DNA from: Patagioenas fasciata
Lineage: Eukaryota > Chordata > Aves > Columbiformes > Columbidae
Direction of reading: 5' to 3'
DNA: 64,000 bases
NCBI RefSeq assembly: GCF_037038585.1
Contig: NC_092520.1
Location: forward strand, 57,068,501 to 57,132,500
Within the stretch, counting starts at the first letter, position 1. Every line of letters starts with the position of its first letter. The translations under genes were made by a program, and so were the position numbers. Under the pieces are notes generated by a model. The model was given only the letters and a program-made list of their open reading frames with translations, was not told the DNA's origin and ran no database searches. This document shows, piece by piece, positions 31,497-44,659 of the stretch.

Positions 31497-31595
31497 TCGT
31501 AGAATCAGAGTGCTTTGGGTTGGAAGGGACCTTAGAGATCATCTACTTCCAACCAAGCCCCCTGCCATGGGTGGGGACACCTTCCGCTAGACCAG
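31497..31595 (-). mobile_element. CR1 LINE terminal scrap (about 98 bp)
   Basis: Reads ATCGTAGAATCAGAG, TTTGGGTTGGAAGGGACC, then CCCCCTGCCATGGGTGGGGACACC and GCTAGACCAG. It is the inverse of the 3' end of the copy at 39871-40274. It stops abruptly where a different CR1 subfamily begins. Confidence 0.9.
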
Positions 31596-32008
31596 TTGGG
31601 TTGGAATGGACCTTCAAAGGTCATCTAGTCCAACCCCCTGCAATGAGCAGGGACATCTTCAACTAGATCAGGTTGCTCAGAGCCCCATCCAGCCTGGCCT
31701 TGAATTTCTCCAGGGATGGGGCATCTACCACTTCTCTGGGCAACCTGGGCCAGTGTTTCACCACCCTCATTGTAAAAAATGTCTTCCTTCCTTCCTGGTT
31801 TAAATCTACCTCTTTTAGTTTAAACCCATTACCCCTTGTCCTATCACAACAGGCCCTGCTAAGAAGTCTGTCCCATCTTTCTTACAGGCCCCTTTTAAGT
31901 ACTGAAAGGCCACAATTAGGTCTCCCCAGAGCCTTCTCTTCTCCAGGCTGAACAACCCCAACTCTCTCAGCCTGTCCTCACAGCAGAGCTGTTCCAGCCC
32001 TCTGAGTA
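31596..32008 (-). mobile_element. CR1 LINE fragment lacking its terminal octamers
   Basis: Begins TTGGGTTGGAATGGACC and continues with CTTCAAAGGTCATCTAGTCC, then through the same blocks as the copy at 26814 to AGCAGAGCTGTTCCAGCCC and CTCTGAG. The 3' octamer repeat is missing at the junction with the preceding scrap. Confidence 0.93.
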
Positions 32009-35000
32009 ACAATTAAAACCCACCCCTTTCATTATCGCTTTGGACAGTTTGTTCCATCATCTCACTGCTTGCCTTGAGAACAGTTTTGGGGATTTGTTGT
32101 TGTTGTTGTTGCTATTTCTTTTTCCCTCCCTGTTAGCTGTTGCTCCTTGTCACAGAAACTCCCAGAGCTGCCTGCCAAAATTTTGGTTAGAACAACATGG
32201 AGGTTGGTGTTAATAATTAACACCTAGTGGTCTTTGGGAAACAGTGTGGAGGTCTGGGAAGTCTATAGTAAAGGATCACGGATTGATGTCATACCATTGG
32301 TAATATTACCAATTAAATTTCAAAAATCTGGCATTTTTGAAGGGCCAGGCTTATTCCTGTACATGAACACTGATCAGATTTTTACATGTGGAAGAGATTG
32401 AATTTATACTATGGCTACCAAATGTAGAGTCTCATTTTTAATGATTCTATTAAAAAACCTGAGCAACTAGAGGCTACTCTTAAATATCCCAATGCCACAA
32501 TGGTTAATCAGTTATTATCTGGGAAATATACAGGTGGCTGTCATAGTAGCTGTCACTCTCAACAGCACTAAGTATAAATCACAGTATTAAAATAACAAGA
32601 GGAAAGCTGGGCTGTGGAAGGATTATACTGGGTCCTGTCCATCCTGAAAATACCACATGACCTTCTTCACAAAACGGTTGTAAAAAAACCCCAAAAACCA
32701 AAAGACAAAATGCTTGGTTGTGTAGCAGCGTGCGTTCCCCTGGCGAAACTCTGGAAGGCAGCCTCCTCTCAAAAATACTCCTGCTGGAGATTTTTCTTGC
32801 ACACTCAGGGCATGGATTTCTCTTGGAAGTTTATTTCAGTATTTCTGAAGATGAAGATCTTTTTCTGAAGGCTGTGTGGCTCCGCTAGGGATGATAATGC
32901 CTTTCTATGTGGTATATGGTATACATCTACTGGCCCAAATTGTTTGTAATTTTTACTTTCAGTTTAACTTAGGTTTAATTGTCTCGATTTAAGCCTCTTG
33001 CGCTAACACTAAGCTGCTTTTGTTTTTACTTTGGATCCAATAATTTTAATGTCTCCCCCATATGGCAGTGGGTTTTTGAAGGAAAAAAACAAGGTCTGAG
33101 ACTGAGTTATTTGAATGGATTGAAACTAGGAAAGTGAAACTAAAAATATAAATAGGAAATACCATGCAAAAGTGACATATATGTAGGGAACCTCTGCGTG
33201 ATATCAAGACATTCAAAAACCTGACAAAATTCTTAATGTTTTCTGTTCAGCCCTTCTGTATCTACAGTGGCTTCGCTTCACCCTGGGCAGCAGCTGGATA
33301 ACCAGCACAGCTGCTCTGCTGGGGTGAATGCCAGAGAATAACAGTTATAAAATACATTTCAGTGATACTAAACAATTAATTATACCTCCTTGTCAAAAGT
33401 ATTTTTGTCAAGTGTAACAGGGCTGTGGGCTTATTCTGTGAGTGGGGTGTGCTTTGTTAGCCAAGTTTCCTTTATTTTCAGTTGGATTATTAGCACAGGG
33501 AGAAATACAGGGCTGCCAATACAGTTTTTTAGCCCAATAAGGATATTGACCAATATTCTCTTTTTGAGAATACTTAACCATTTGTTCAATTGGTAAAACA
33601 GATGTTGCTTTAGCTTGTGTCTGAAATCTGGGTCCTCTTCCAGTTGTGGCTGTGTCCTGTGAGGCCAGGCCAGGGGGTGGCACTCCCAAAGATGGGACCT
33701 TGGAGTGTATATTCCTGCTAGATCTGCAGGCTGAAATGTCCGTAAGACCACCTCAAACTCATTTCATTTCCAATACAGTAGGTTAGCCAAGATCGCCTAA
33801 TTAAACCAGCTGATTTCAACCCAAGACCTTTGGGAGCATTCATATCATCCTTTCTCCCAAGTCACCAGGCAGTACAGGTGGTCCAGCAGGTAGCAGTGGG
33901 TCATTTATAACCACAACTGATGCAAACCTACCTGAAACAGTCTCTACATCGCTTTAGTTAAAGCACAGCTCTCTTTTCCCTGTAAAGAAGACAGGGGATA
34001 GGGGAGGTGGATAGCTGGCAGGTTTCTGCATCTGCTGGCATTCCTATACTTGCATTTAAGTTGTAGGTTGCCCTCCATGGCTGCGCTCTAAGGTGGGAAG
34101 CTTTTCCAGTCCTCAGCTGATCTAAAAGTAGCCCAAATTGTTAGTGACTGAACTTCCTGCCATGTGATAGCCACATGGCAACCTTTGTGAAACTATTGAT
34201 CATTCCAGTCTAGTTGGTGGCAGAAAATACTTCAATGGCATTAAAATCGTTGTGGTAAATACCACTTTTCATGCCATGTCAGTCACAAAACTGAAGGTTA
34301 AATGGAAAGTGTTATTTCTAGTATACTCCTCTAACATTGGTTGCTGAGATGTGGGGGCTGTACCTGTTGGGTGTGATAAACGTGGATGACAAAGTCAGCA
34401 GATCCTTCAATTTGGGATCTGGGACCAGCACTAAAGTTACATTCGCCTTGTCCATGTAAAGGTCTTCAGAGAGCTCCTGGCTTGATTCTGCTGTGGCACT
34501 GTGCAGAGACGAGTCAGTGAGGGGCTAACTGGCATTTTTACATCTCCAGCCCAAGGAAACGAACACAAAAAACCCACTTCTAATTCATGCAAAGAGGGGA
34601 AAGGAAAAGTTAGTCTTGCAAAGCACTTCCATGTATTTGCAAGGGATTCCAGTTTTTCTCAGGGGCTGGAGCCCACTTGAGCACCTGCATGGAGCTGGAG
34701 GGAGTTTGGGAAAGCTATTTTATTGTAAGGTAAGTTGCTTCCTAACATGACAGGAAGCACTAGCATCTAAATGATGTTCCAGAGATTATAAACAGAATAA
34801 TATATTCAGAGTATGCACTCTATTCAGAACATGTATTCTTACCTTCTTGATCTTGGCAAATGTATGGGTTGAGACAAAATCTGTCATGGCTCTGTTTTCT
34901 GTTTTTCTATTTTTTTTTTCTTTTGGCATTAAAGGATAATGTACTATGTACAGTCTTTAATATAGAGACCTCAGAAATGTAAAAAATGATAGGAAGTCTG

Positions 35001-38000
35001 TCAGAGTGGTAAGTAGGCAGGCTAGATTGAACTTCTCCAAGACTTTTAACGATGTTTCTTCATTTATTATTATGTTTAAGTAGAGCGTAAGGTCTGAAAC
35101 TAGTAGCAACAAGCTGCTAGTACCACAAAGCCAAGTTATAAAAGACACTTTAACTTATGAGCGCCAAAAGCTAAGTGGTACAAACCTTTAGTTAAGGATT
35201 TGATAAAAAAAAATGGACACCCCTTAATGCTGCCTCACAGGCAGCTGTGCAGGGAAATGGATTCATCAAAGCTCACCAACTTTTTTCTAGATATTTTCCC
35301 CTCCAGTTTCTCGCTATCGATTCCCCGGTTCTTTGGACACAACTGCAGTAGCTCTTTGGGAGCTGCATTGTAGGGCTGCCAAAGGCTGGTCTTTTCTTTC
35401 ACGTTTATTCAGGTGACACTTTTGAGAATATGAAGGTTTCCCCTGTCCCTGCTGCCCCAGCATGGGCACAACCATCATTGCGAGCAATAGTCTTCCCAAC
35501 ATGCAACTCACGCTGGTTACCAAAGTGATGCCTTTGCGAGCACCTAGTGCTGATTCCGTTTGTCGTGCCCTTCTGCATGGGGCTTCACAAGCTTCTCACA
35601 AACCACAGCATCCTATGTCCAGGGGCTGTATGGGTGTAGGAAGTGGACCTGAAATCTAACAGATATGATCAGCTGACGGGGAGTCCATGGAAGAGAAATC
35701 TCCAGCATAGGCACACTTGCAGGAGGAGTTTGATTGATATGGAGGTGTCTGCACCTCCTTTCAGAAATGTTCAAACTCTTCCATAAAGCACAATATGGAC
35801 TGGGACTAGCAACAGCGGGATTAAAAACAAAAAAAAAACCAAAAAACTGGGATTAGGATTAAAAAAATATATATATATTACTTGCAGTATAACTGAGATT
35901 TGGTACAAACATGTTCCACCTTGGAAAAAAATGACCCTATTCTACTAACTTCTAGTAAATAAAATACAATTTCTATACACCATTATTTTTCTTTTCAGGT
36001 TGGTGCTTAGCTACTGAAATTTTACTTTGCCTGCTAGCTCGCTTGATAATGTGTCAACCAGAGTTCAGCTCTGCCTTATACAGAGTGACTTCTAAAGCCA
36101 GCGATCTGTGGCAGGCACACAAACAAACCCAAGGGTCTCTGCCTTTTAAACAAACCCATCTCCCTCCTCCTCCCAGCCAGTAAACAGCTTCTGGCTGCAG
36201 ATTTGGTCCTTTATAGAAGAGATTTTTAAGATCCCAGCTGACCTGCCCAGCAGCCTGGTAATCCTTAAATCATCTGCTCGCCATGCTCGTGTGGAGATGT
36301 CACCGAAAAGGCTTGTTGACAGCCTTCTGTTGTGTTAAAGATAAGTCTGTAAAACTGCCGCTATCTTAGTTCAACTTTACCACATGGTTGAATAAAACTT
36401 CCCCTTCTGACAAATTCAGAAAGACTGTTGACAGAAGAAAATTGTAGGGAAAAAATACTTCTGCTTTCCAGTGCTCTTTGGGTTAGATTAAATTGACGCT
36501 GATCTATATAATGGCTTGCAGACTCTTAAAAAAATATAAAATTAAAATTTGACAAATTATTTTGGAAATCTGAATGCCCTTTACATGCACATTCTCATAC
36601 AATACATTTTAAACTCTCTAAATACTGTATTTCATATTAGTATGAAGTTAAAATATTTTAGTTGCTAACAGATCGATGTCAGTTATTCAATTTTTATTTT
36701 TCACACAAAGTGATTAGTTCATTCTCAGGTCTTAACAAGAACTCATGTGGCAAAAAGGCAGTAAATTTAGTGATAAATACAAATTATGATATTGTAGGCA
36801 TCTATGACTCCTTCAATCAATTTTTGCACGGAGTAACAAATACTAATCTCAGCTAAACTGTTTTGTTACATATACAGCATGCTCTGATCCCAAACAACTC
36901 TTTAATCCACTATTTTAATAATAGTCTATGGATTAAGGGATCTATACAGTGTGCTGACACAATGTATTGAGTGCAGGTCCTATAGATGAACAATTCTGTG
37001 ATCCATTTTAATGGCACACAAGCCATCACAGTATTATGGTGTCAACAGCCTGCAGATTATCTTCTAGCTTTTAAAGCATCCTGCAGCAAAACCAGTTTAA
37101 TGAACCTCCATGAAGGTGAAAACACTATCAAATGTATGGGGAGAGAGGACTTTGAAATGAAACCAAAAAGTATATAAATACCAATAAGTATTTATATATA
37201 ATCAGCTATAAGATATACAGAATGCTTTCTGTTTTGAAATCTGTCAAAACAACAATATGTTGACAAGGGCAGTCTGCTTTCTTGGTCCCTTCCTCATCTA
37301 CACATGCATCCCACTTTTCTCCTAACATCCTCATTTTCCTCTCACAGCCTGATGGTATTTAATGTAGGAAACCCATCATGACAATTTTAGTTTTTTAAAA
37401 CTAAATTTGTTCCAAATTGCTCCATGGCTGTTATATTCGTGCTTCTGAATATGAATGAAAATGTTCAGTGAAAATATCTGCATGATATATGGCGCCAAAT
37501 GAAATGTTGGGATGTATGAGGAATGAAGGAGAAAACCAGTACTGAAACCACACCACTTTTTGTAATACCTCACCTGCTCCCACCTGCAGGACTGGCAAGC
37601 ACATCTCTCCCCTTCAAATCCTCTTACAACTCTGTTTTCCAGTTGTTTCCCCTTTTTTTCCCCCCCTCTAATTTCCCCCAGCCAGTGTATAGAGCACAGC
37701 AGTGCGTGTTGCTTCCCAGCATGAAAATACTTTGACTTCTCTGAATTCCAATGATTCCACGCAGCCACTTTTCAGTAATCGCCCAAAGTTGCACTGTACA
37801 GAACAGTGTCCAAACTGGATGGCAACACATTCTGTAATGTCCTCCTGCTGTCTGAAAACAGGCCTCTCTTTCTTGATATTCCTTATGGAGCATTTTCTTA
37901 GATTTATGGCTGGATCTGTTCTCATAGTTTCTACTTCCTGCAGCTTCACCTCAGCTACTGACTCCTTTTTTTCTGATGTTTCTCCCTTTTTTAGACTTTC

Positions 38001-39870
38001 TTGTTCCATCAGTTGGTGATGCTTGCCAATAGCTTGCTTGGGGAAAAGAAGGGTTTGATTTCAAAGGTGGAGAACTGGATTTGGACAAGCAGCCTCCAAA
38101 GAACATCTCTGGTGAGGAGGCTGTGATGGGTGAGGGGTATTTACTCTTCCTGAGGAGCTTCCTGGGATGTGGGGCGGATCTACGTGTGTAAGGCTGCAGC
38201 TTTTCCCTGGTTCAATAAGATGGAGGAGGAAGGGGCTGCTCGAGTTGTGCTTTTGAGGTGGTTGAGAAAGGGAAGCTGAGGTGCTGCAGGCCCTTCAAGA
38301 CTGCAAAGGGAGCTTTTAGTGACAAAATCATCCTGTCTGGATACACCAGGACTATTCAATCCATTTTCACCAAAATCCACTGTCCATCATGCTAAATGCA
38401 TAGGGTCCAGACAACGTACTCTACATGGATTTATAGTGGATTAAACCATTATGCACTGCTGAGATTTGACATACACCACAATTCTGTTAAACATAACAGT
38501 GCAATGAATAGACATTGGAAAATTCATTTTTCACCCATGAAAGCTATTCAGTGTGTGCTGGCTTATTTCTAGTCTTACACCAATACAGTTTTGGGGGATG
38601 TCCCTCAAGATTTTCTTGTTGCTGGAAAGCAGGTTCTTCTTTGGGCTCTCCTTCTCCTACAGGAGGAGCCAAATTGTCCCAGGCCCAGCTGCATCCCTGC
38701 ACATGGGCACGCTGTTGGTTCTGTGTGGAGCAGCGGGCCATGGCAGTTCTCCCAGGAGATGGGCACACGTGTGACAGACTGGAACTGTGGGCAACATTAT
38801 GCTGAGCACACATGGCCCTGGCACCTGCTCCACCAGAGATCCAGGTGCTACCACACACCTCGCAGCCTCAGTGGCAGTGAAGGACAGGGGTACTGCCTGG
38901 TGTAGGGACACAAAGTCTAGATCAGCTTTCCAGACTGCCAGTAGAAACACAAACTCTCAGGCAATGAGGATGGCAGTACCATGGGCTCCATTTGGTGGCC
39001 TGCCCTAGGTGTTCCGTGCACTTGAGATGCTCTTTGTGCATCTTGAACAGACGTTGGGGCTCAAGAACGGTTTGAGTCCTGTGACGTATCTGCTGCCTGG
39101 TGCAGATGTCTCACTTAGGACTTAAGGGCTCATATTTAAATGTCTGGATTGAGCTCTCCATGGATGTCACACCTTATGTGAGGTCCAGGCAGTATTTACG
39201 GTACCCTAAACCTAAGGAAGAGTTTGTTGTCTTGGGCTGTGTTTACACTACCAGTAGGTCTGAAGCAGTAGTGTGGTTTCAAAGTGAAATCCCATCACTG
39301 CTCTTACCATGCCCTGGGTTGCTTCTCAAAGCATCTGTAAAGTTCAGGAACTGGATGCCTTTTGAAGGAAACTGAAGCAGACACTGTGCTCCAGTGCCTG
39401 TTTGGGACACCAGGGTCCAGTGTCTAGGGCAGGGTTGAGCTGCACCATCATGAGGTCTCCTAACACAAATGTGCCAACAGGAGATGGCTCTTGCACTGTC
39501 AGGAACTTCCGGAGCACAATGAAATAGTTCTTGCACTATACACGGAGCAAGTGCGCTGCCCTATTAGCTTTTGACCGCACAAAGTCCTCAGCACTTTATG
39601 ACTCACATCCACCTTTCTTCTGGCTTGAAAATCCTTTCTCTTCCTTTCCTTGCCCTTTCTTAGCCACCTACACTTTTACTGCCTTTTCTAGTACCTCCTT
39701 AATCTACTGTCCAGGCCATGTCAATCCAATCCTCCAGAAAAGCCAGTGAGGCCCAACCAAGGTCTCTTAGGAGATGTCATTGCTGATCATTGTGCTGTGA
39801 GGCTGAAGACAGTTTCTTGATGGCCAGATGATCCATGGTGGTGCTGTGGAGGTGTTAACTTCTCCTGAGA
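32009..39870. other. Intergenic, 7.9 kb without recognised CR1 or genes
   Basis: Mainly unique AT-rich sequence with a (TTG)n run at 32095-32111 and an A/AT-rich stretch near 35825-35880. A moderately GC-rich part at 38590-39560 has overlapping short open frames on both strands. Minus-strand frames at 37376-38009 are noted as findings. No gene can be supported. Confidence 0.7.
32095..32111 (+). repeat. (TTG)n microsatellite
   Basis: Five to six tandem TTG units. Confidence 0.85.
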
Positions 39871-40274
39871 AGACAGGCTGAGAGAGTAGAGGTTGTTCAG
39901 ATGGGTGAAGAGATGGCTCCAGGGAGACCTTAGAGAAGCCTTCCAGTACCTAAAGGGAACCTACACAAAAACTGGAGAGGGACTTTTGACAAGGGCCTGT
40001 AGTGATAGGACAGGGGATAATTGCTTTAAACTGACAAGACAGTAGATGTAAATTACAAAAAAGGAAAAAATTCTCCACCATGAGGGTGGTAAGGCACTGG
40101 AACAGGCTGCCCAGAGCAGTTGTGGATGCCCCATCCCTGTGAGTGTCCAAGGCCACAATGGATGGGGCTTTGAGCAACCTCGTCTAGTGGAAGTTGTCCC
40201 TGCCAATGGCAGGGGGCTTGGAACTAGATGATATTTAAGGTGCCTTCCAACTCAAATCATTCTATCATTCTATG
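39871..40274 (+). mobile_element. CR1 LINE 3' fragment
   Basis: Runs from ACAGGCTGAGAGAGTAGAGG through GGGAGACCTTAGAGAAGCC, GGCACTGGAACAGGCTGCCC, GATGGGGCTTTGAGCAACC and TAGATGATATTTAAGGTGCC. It ends in the octamers ATTCTATCATTCTATG at 40274, so the orientation is plus. It is 5'-truncated. Confidence 0.95.
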
Positions 40275-40940
40275 AACCTCCTGGCTGCTGCTGGGTCTGA
40301 GAGAGCCACATAAAACCAAAGGTGGTGAAGGCAGTGCTCTTCAAGAGTCAGGACAGCAGCTGGGTTAGAGACTGAGAGGTGGCCTGGTAGGTATGCTCCT
40401 GTTGCAGGAGTTTGAAGAGATCTTCTGACACGAGTGTCTCACCAGGCCCACGGATGGCCACATGGCAGCATCTGGAGGGGAACATATCTTCCCACTTTGC
40501 TCTTGCAGGAGACCTGGGGGGGATGAGTGGCACTTTGGCCTGCGAAAAGGGCCTTGGTGTGCTGTGCAGAAAGGCCTAGGGGTGCAGTGGTGTGCTCTGT
40601 GCTCACAGGGCTGGCACCAGCAGGACCCAGAAGGACTGAGAGACCTTGCATGGCCTGTGTCAGCATGGGCAGAGCTCTGCTGGCACCTGTGGCACAAGGT
40701 CAGCAAGAGGCCAGCATGGGCTTCCTGGGGTGCGCACAGCGGTGAGCAGAGGTTTAGCTCCTTCCATGAGTGTGTTCATTCTGCAAGCCTGGAAAAACAA
40801 ACACAGTGTGTAGGGGAGACCAAACACCACCCACTGCCAGCAGCCAGAATCTGGATAAAACCCTGCAATGCTCCTTTGTGTTTTCCTTGCCGCTAAGATA
40901 GAGCTGGGAAGGATGGAACAAAGATTTGTAATTTCAGCAG
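40275..40940. other. Spacer between two CR1 fragments
   Basis: Moderately GC-rich. The part at 40500-40700 has short CR1-like words (CACAGGGCTGGCACCAGCAG, GGCCTAGGGGTGC) but no alignment good enough to claim. No gene. Confidence 0.5.
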
Positions 40941-41407
40941 CAAGTTTAACATGAGCCAGCAGTGTGCCCTGGCAGCCAAGAGGGCCACCCGTGTCCTGGG
41001 GTGCATCCAGCACAGCATTGCCAGACGGGAGAGGGAGGTGATTGTCCTGCACTGCTCTGCACTGGCGCGGCCTCACCTGGAGCACTGTGTGCAGTTCTGG
41101 GCACCACAGGATAAAAAGGATATAAAGCTACTGGAGAGTCTCCAGAAGAGGGCTATGAAGTTGATGAAGGGTTTGGAGGGGAAGCCGTATGAGGAGCAGC
41201 TAAAATTACTTGGTTTGTTCAGCCTGGAGAAGACTGCGGGGAGACCTCACCACAGTCACAGCCCCAAGCCTGACAGTGTTCAAGAAGAGACTGGACAACA
41301 CCCTCAGACACATGGTGTGAACTGTGGGGTTGTCCTGTGCAGGGACAGGAGTTAGACTCGATGATCCTTGTTTGGTCCCTGCCAAATCAGGACATTCTGT
41401 GATTCTA
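40941..41407 (+). mobile_element. CR1 LINE fragment with end of ORF2
   Basis: Translation of 40951-41280 gives [20 protein letters not shown], then [20 protein letters not shown] and [16 protein letters not shown], the C-terminal part of the CR1 reverse transcriptase ORF. After GAAGACTGCGGGGAGACC the frame jumps to GTTCAAGAAGAGACTGGAC, so part of the 3' region is deleted. It ends GGACATTCTGTGATTCTAAC with the octamer type ATTCTGTG. Confidence 0.93.
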
Positions 41408-44270
41408 ACTTGAGCGGACACTGTCAGCAGTTTGGTGGCACAGGAGGCACTGGAGGAGAAAATTCCAATCAGGTAATGAGTGCTCTCGCAGACAGAAGTC
41501 AGTTGAGGACTTTGCAACGCCTGCAAACACTTGGTGAGGTAAGAGACCAGGCCCAAAGTGGCATGTTCACCACAGGGGCACTTTAACACAGCTGGCCAGC
41601 AAAAATGAGAGTCTGTCGGAAAGACACACAGGAATCTCAGCGAGATTGGTGCCGACAGTTATTTGTTTCCCATTTTTGCACAACGAGCTGGAGAGGACAT
41701 CCCTTGTGTTCACAGCACCAAGAGGAAGGCACATCGCTCCCTGGCTGCTATGATGCTCATTTCTCTCTCAAAAATCAAAGCAAATGAGTGTCAAGAGGAC
41801 ACTGAAGTGCAATAGCTTCAGGCAGCAACACAGGTCTTTACTCATACTCCACACAGACTCCAATAACAGATTATTTATTTTTATCACCATGGCTCATTAA
41901 TAGTCCTAAGTACTTCTGCTCTACACTGCATCTTTTTCCCATTCTTGTGCAAAAATACCTGCTTTAGTCACCAATAATACCATTATGAGATCATTAAAGA
42001 GTTAGAAAATCAGTGTAGAACAATGACAACCATATCTTCTGCCAGCGTATTTATTTGCTCTTTCATAGCAACCTTACACTTTCAACACCTCAGAAGATAG
42101 TAGACCACCTTTACAAAAAAGGTGTTTGAAATGCAACAGTTGAAAAAATTAGTGTACATGAAATGTACATTGTAGCACCGTGGTTGCTGTGATGCTTTAT
42201 TGATAGAAGAGAAGGAAAGCTGGTAGGCAGTTATCTTTTTTTTAGACTATTTTGCCTAGACCATTACAACTGCAAAATTATTTTCAACAGTGCAGTCTAT
42301 GAGTCATTCAGTCTTCATAATTTATTTTCTATTTGAGAAGCTGTAGGATCGCTCTCTCTGACTAATTTGTGTGTGTAGTTGTCATACGTTCAGCTGAAAC
42401 ATTTGTGCAGAAGAGGTTTTGCAAGGAGACACCAAAAACTATTGTAATACTGACCAGCCCCAGCTGAGCTCAGAGACCCATTTCTCCTTGTATTCTTCAT
42501 GCACATATGGCTCCAAGGGTCTTAGCCCCAAAGATGCTGCTGCGATAAGACTCACATGCTCACAAGCACCTGGGTGCCTAACTCTTGAGGATGTCTGTGG
42601 GAGTTAGGCTCATAAATACCTTCTGAGTATCCTGGAAAATGTTACATTGGCTTAATCTGATTAATGGAAAACACAGCATCTTTAAAAGGCTTCCAATTTT
42701 AAAAGGGCAAGACAGACCAACAGTATTTTTCCCAGAATACAGAAGGGAAAAGACAGTGATGAGATTTAATTGATCTCCCTGTGTTCCTATGACCATTTAA
42801 AAGTCAAAGGGGCATGTGTCATTTGGAAATGAGCGGTCCAGGCTACCCCAAGCTTTCCAATACCGGTTTATACAAAACCTACACTCTGGTATTAATGCTG
42901 AAAAAGGGTGTTTGGACTTCTGACAAAACCTGAAAGCTGCTCTGCATGCAGTGGCAACATGTGATCCACTGTCACCGTGGTGTCCTGCCTCCACCTGACA
43001 TTGCAGCACCAAATGCCATTGCTGCAAGAGAGATCCACATTTGGGGTGGCAGCGGTCTGTCACTGGTCAGCTGTACCCCCTGCTCTCATCCTCTCCAAGC
43101 TGGCATGGGAAGCCACAGAGAAACAACGGCCAAGAGGGTCTGGCAGGAGCTATACATCTCTTTTTTTCCCCACTGCTGGCTGGCATCATCGAAGTGGGCG
43201 AGGAGAGCATTTTGTGCACCCAGGAGTTTTGGAACCATAAAGGGAAAAGACAAGAGAGGTGCCAGGAGTGAAATGCCCTGTCCCTATGGAGATCAGAAGG
43301 GAGCAGGAGACAAGCCACAGGTTCTCCTCCCTCACGTTGTGCCATATCATCCCTCATGAGGAAAAGTTCCCCACAGAAATAAGACTGGCAGAAGGAGAGG
43401 GTGAAGGGAGGGAGGCGGTAGTGCTGAGAGGGAGAAGGAAGAGTCTCTGCCACACACAGTTCACTGGACCGACACTGAAAAGGGTTAACACTATCATGCT
43501 ACTGGTGATTCCAGGAAATGTGTTTTTTTTTTTTTTAATCACATTATGTCAGATTCAAGTGGTATTACCCATGACTAGCACGCAAGATTACAGAGGCAAG
43601 TTAAGCACAGGTCACTTTCATGCTTCAGCACAGCTCTTCAAAACAGCATATTTCATTGTGCTAGGAGGGGAAACACACCTGCTGACGCTGTTTTCCCAGT
43701 AAAGTGATGCTGAGCCAGATGGGAAAATTTCAACACAGCCCTCTGACAAATAAAAACAAACTGTGTGTCAGGGAAAGAACAAACTTAGAGGGCAAAACTT
43801 AGTAACACTAGAAAATAAAAAAACTCTTCCATAAGGTGTGAGTCTGGGCCTTCCAAGGAGTGGGGGCACTGGCTGGAGGGGGGCGGTTCATTATCTTTCT
43901 GCTTTTATAAAAGCTGTTGAAAGAGAGTGTCTTGGAGATCTCTCTCTCATGACCAGACTTGGTCCAAGATGGGCAACTTGTGCAGCAGTTGTAGGAGGGC
44001 AGGGATGGGAGCACCGGACAGGTGGTCAGCACGATCCAAACTCCTGTCCTTAGGAAAGCTGGCTGAAATATCCACAGTGTTGGAGAAACTTGCTGGAATT
44101 TTGCTTTGTGGTCACTCCAGCACATCTGAGCAGCATGGCAAGGAAAAATATATTCTCAGTCTAACTTTGGACTGATGGAAAACAGCATCAGCAGAATCCC
44201 TGCTCTGTTTTCAGTAGCCTTTCCTTCTCAATTTTGTTTCCTTCCTGTCCCCTCCCCTGCTACTTCATAT
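41408..44270. other. Intergenic, no gene recognised
   Basis: Unique sequence. Open frames at 42946-43359 and 43259-43702 (+) overlap each other and one crosses a T run; they look like chance. Nothing else seen. Confidence 0.7.
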
Positions 44271-44340
44271 AGAATAGAATCATGGAATCATTTTAGTGAG
44301 AAGAGAACCTCAAGATCGAGTCCAGCCATATGTTACCTTT
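44271..44340 (-). mobile_element. CR1 LINE 3' scrap
   Basis: AGAATAGAATCATGGAATCA, ATTTTAGTGAGAAGAGAACC, CAAGATCGAGTCCAGCC: the inverted 3' terminus of a decayed CR1, about 70 bp. Confidence 0.75.
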
Positions 44341-44659
44341 GGTCTCGGTTCTTTATCCCCTGCCAAGAAACGAACCATTTCCACTTGTGGCAGTTATTTC
44401 CACACTGAGATGTGCAGAGCACAAGCCACTCAGCCAGAACTGACCTCTGAAGTTGAAGGGTCCTGAGCCAAAAGCCTTTGCTGCAGCAGTGGCCCAGGCC
44501 AGCACCAAGGTTCAGTCAGCACTTCTTGAAGTACTTGCTGACTCTAACAGCCTCACCACAAACACAGCCCAGCTGTGTAAGTTTTGCTATGCCCATGTGT
44601 ATACCAAGGTGTGCACCAGCACCCCATAGCAATGGTTTTTCAGTATCTCAAGCATGGGT

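Noticed and set aside
43259..43702. 147-codon plus-strand open frame
   Set aside because: It crosses a T run that encodes Phe repeats, and it overlaps other frames with similar support.
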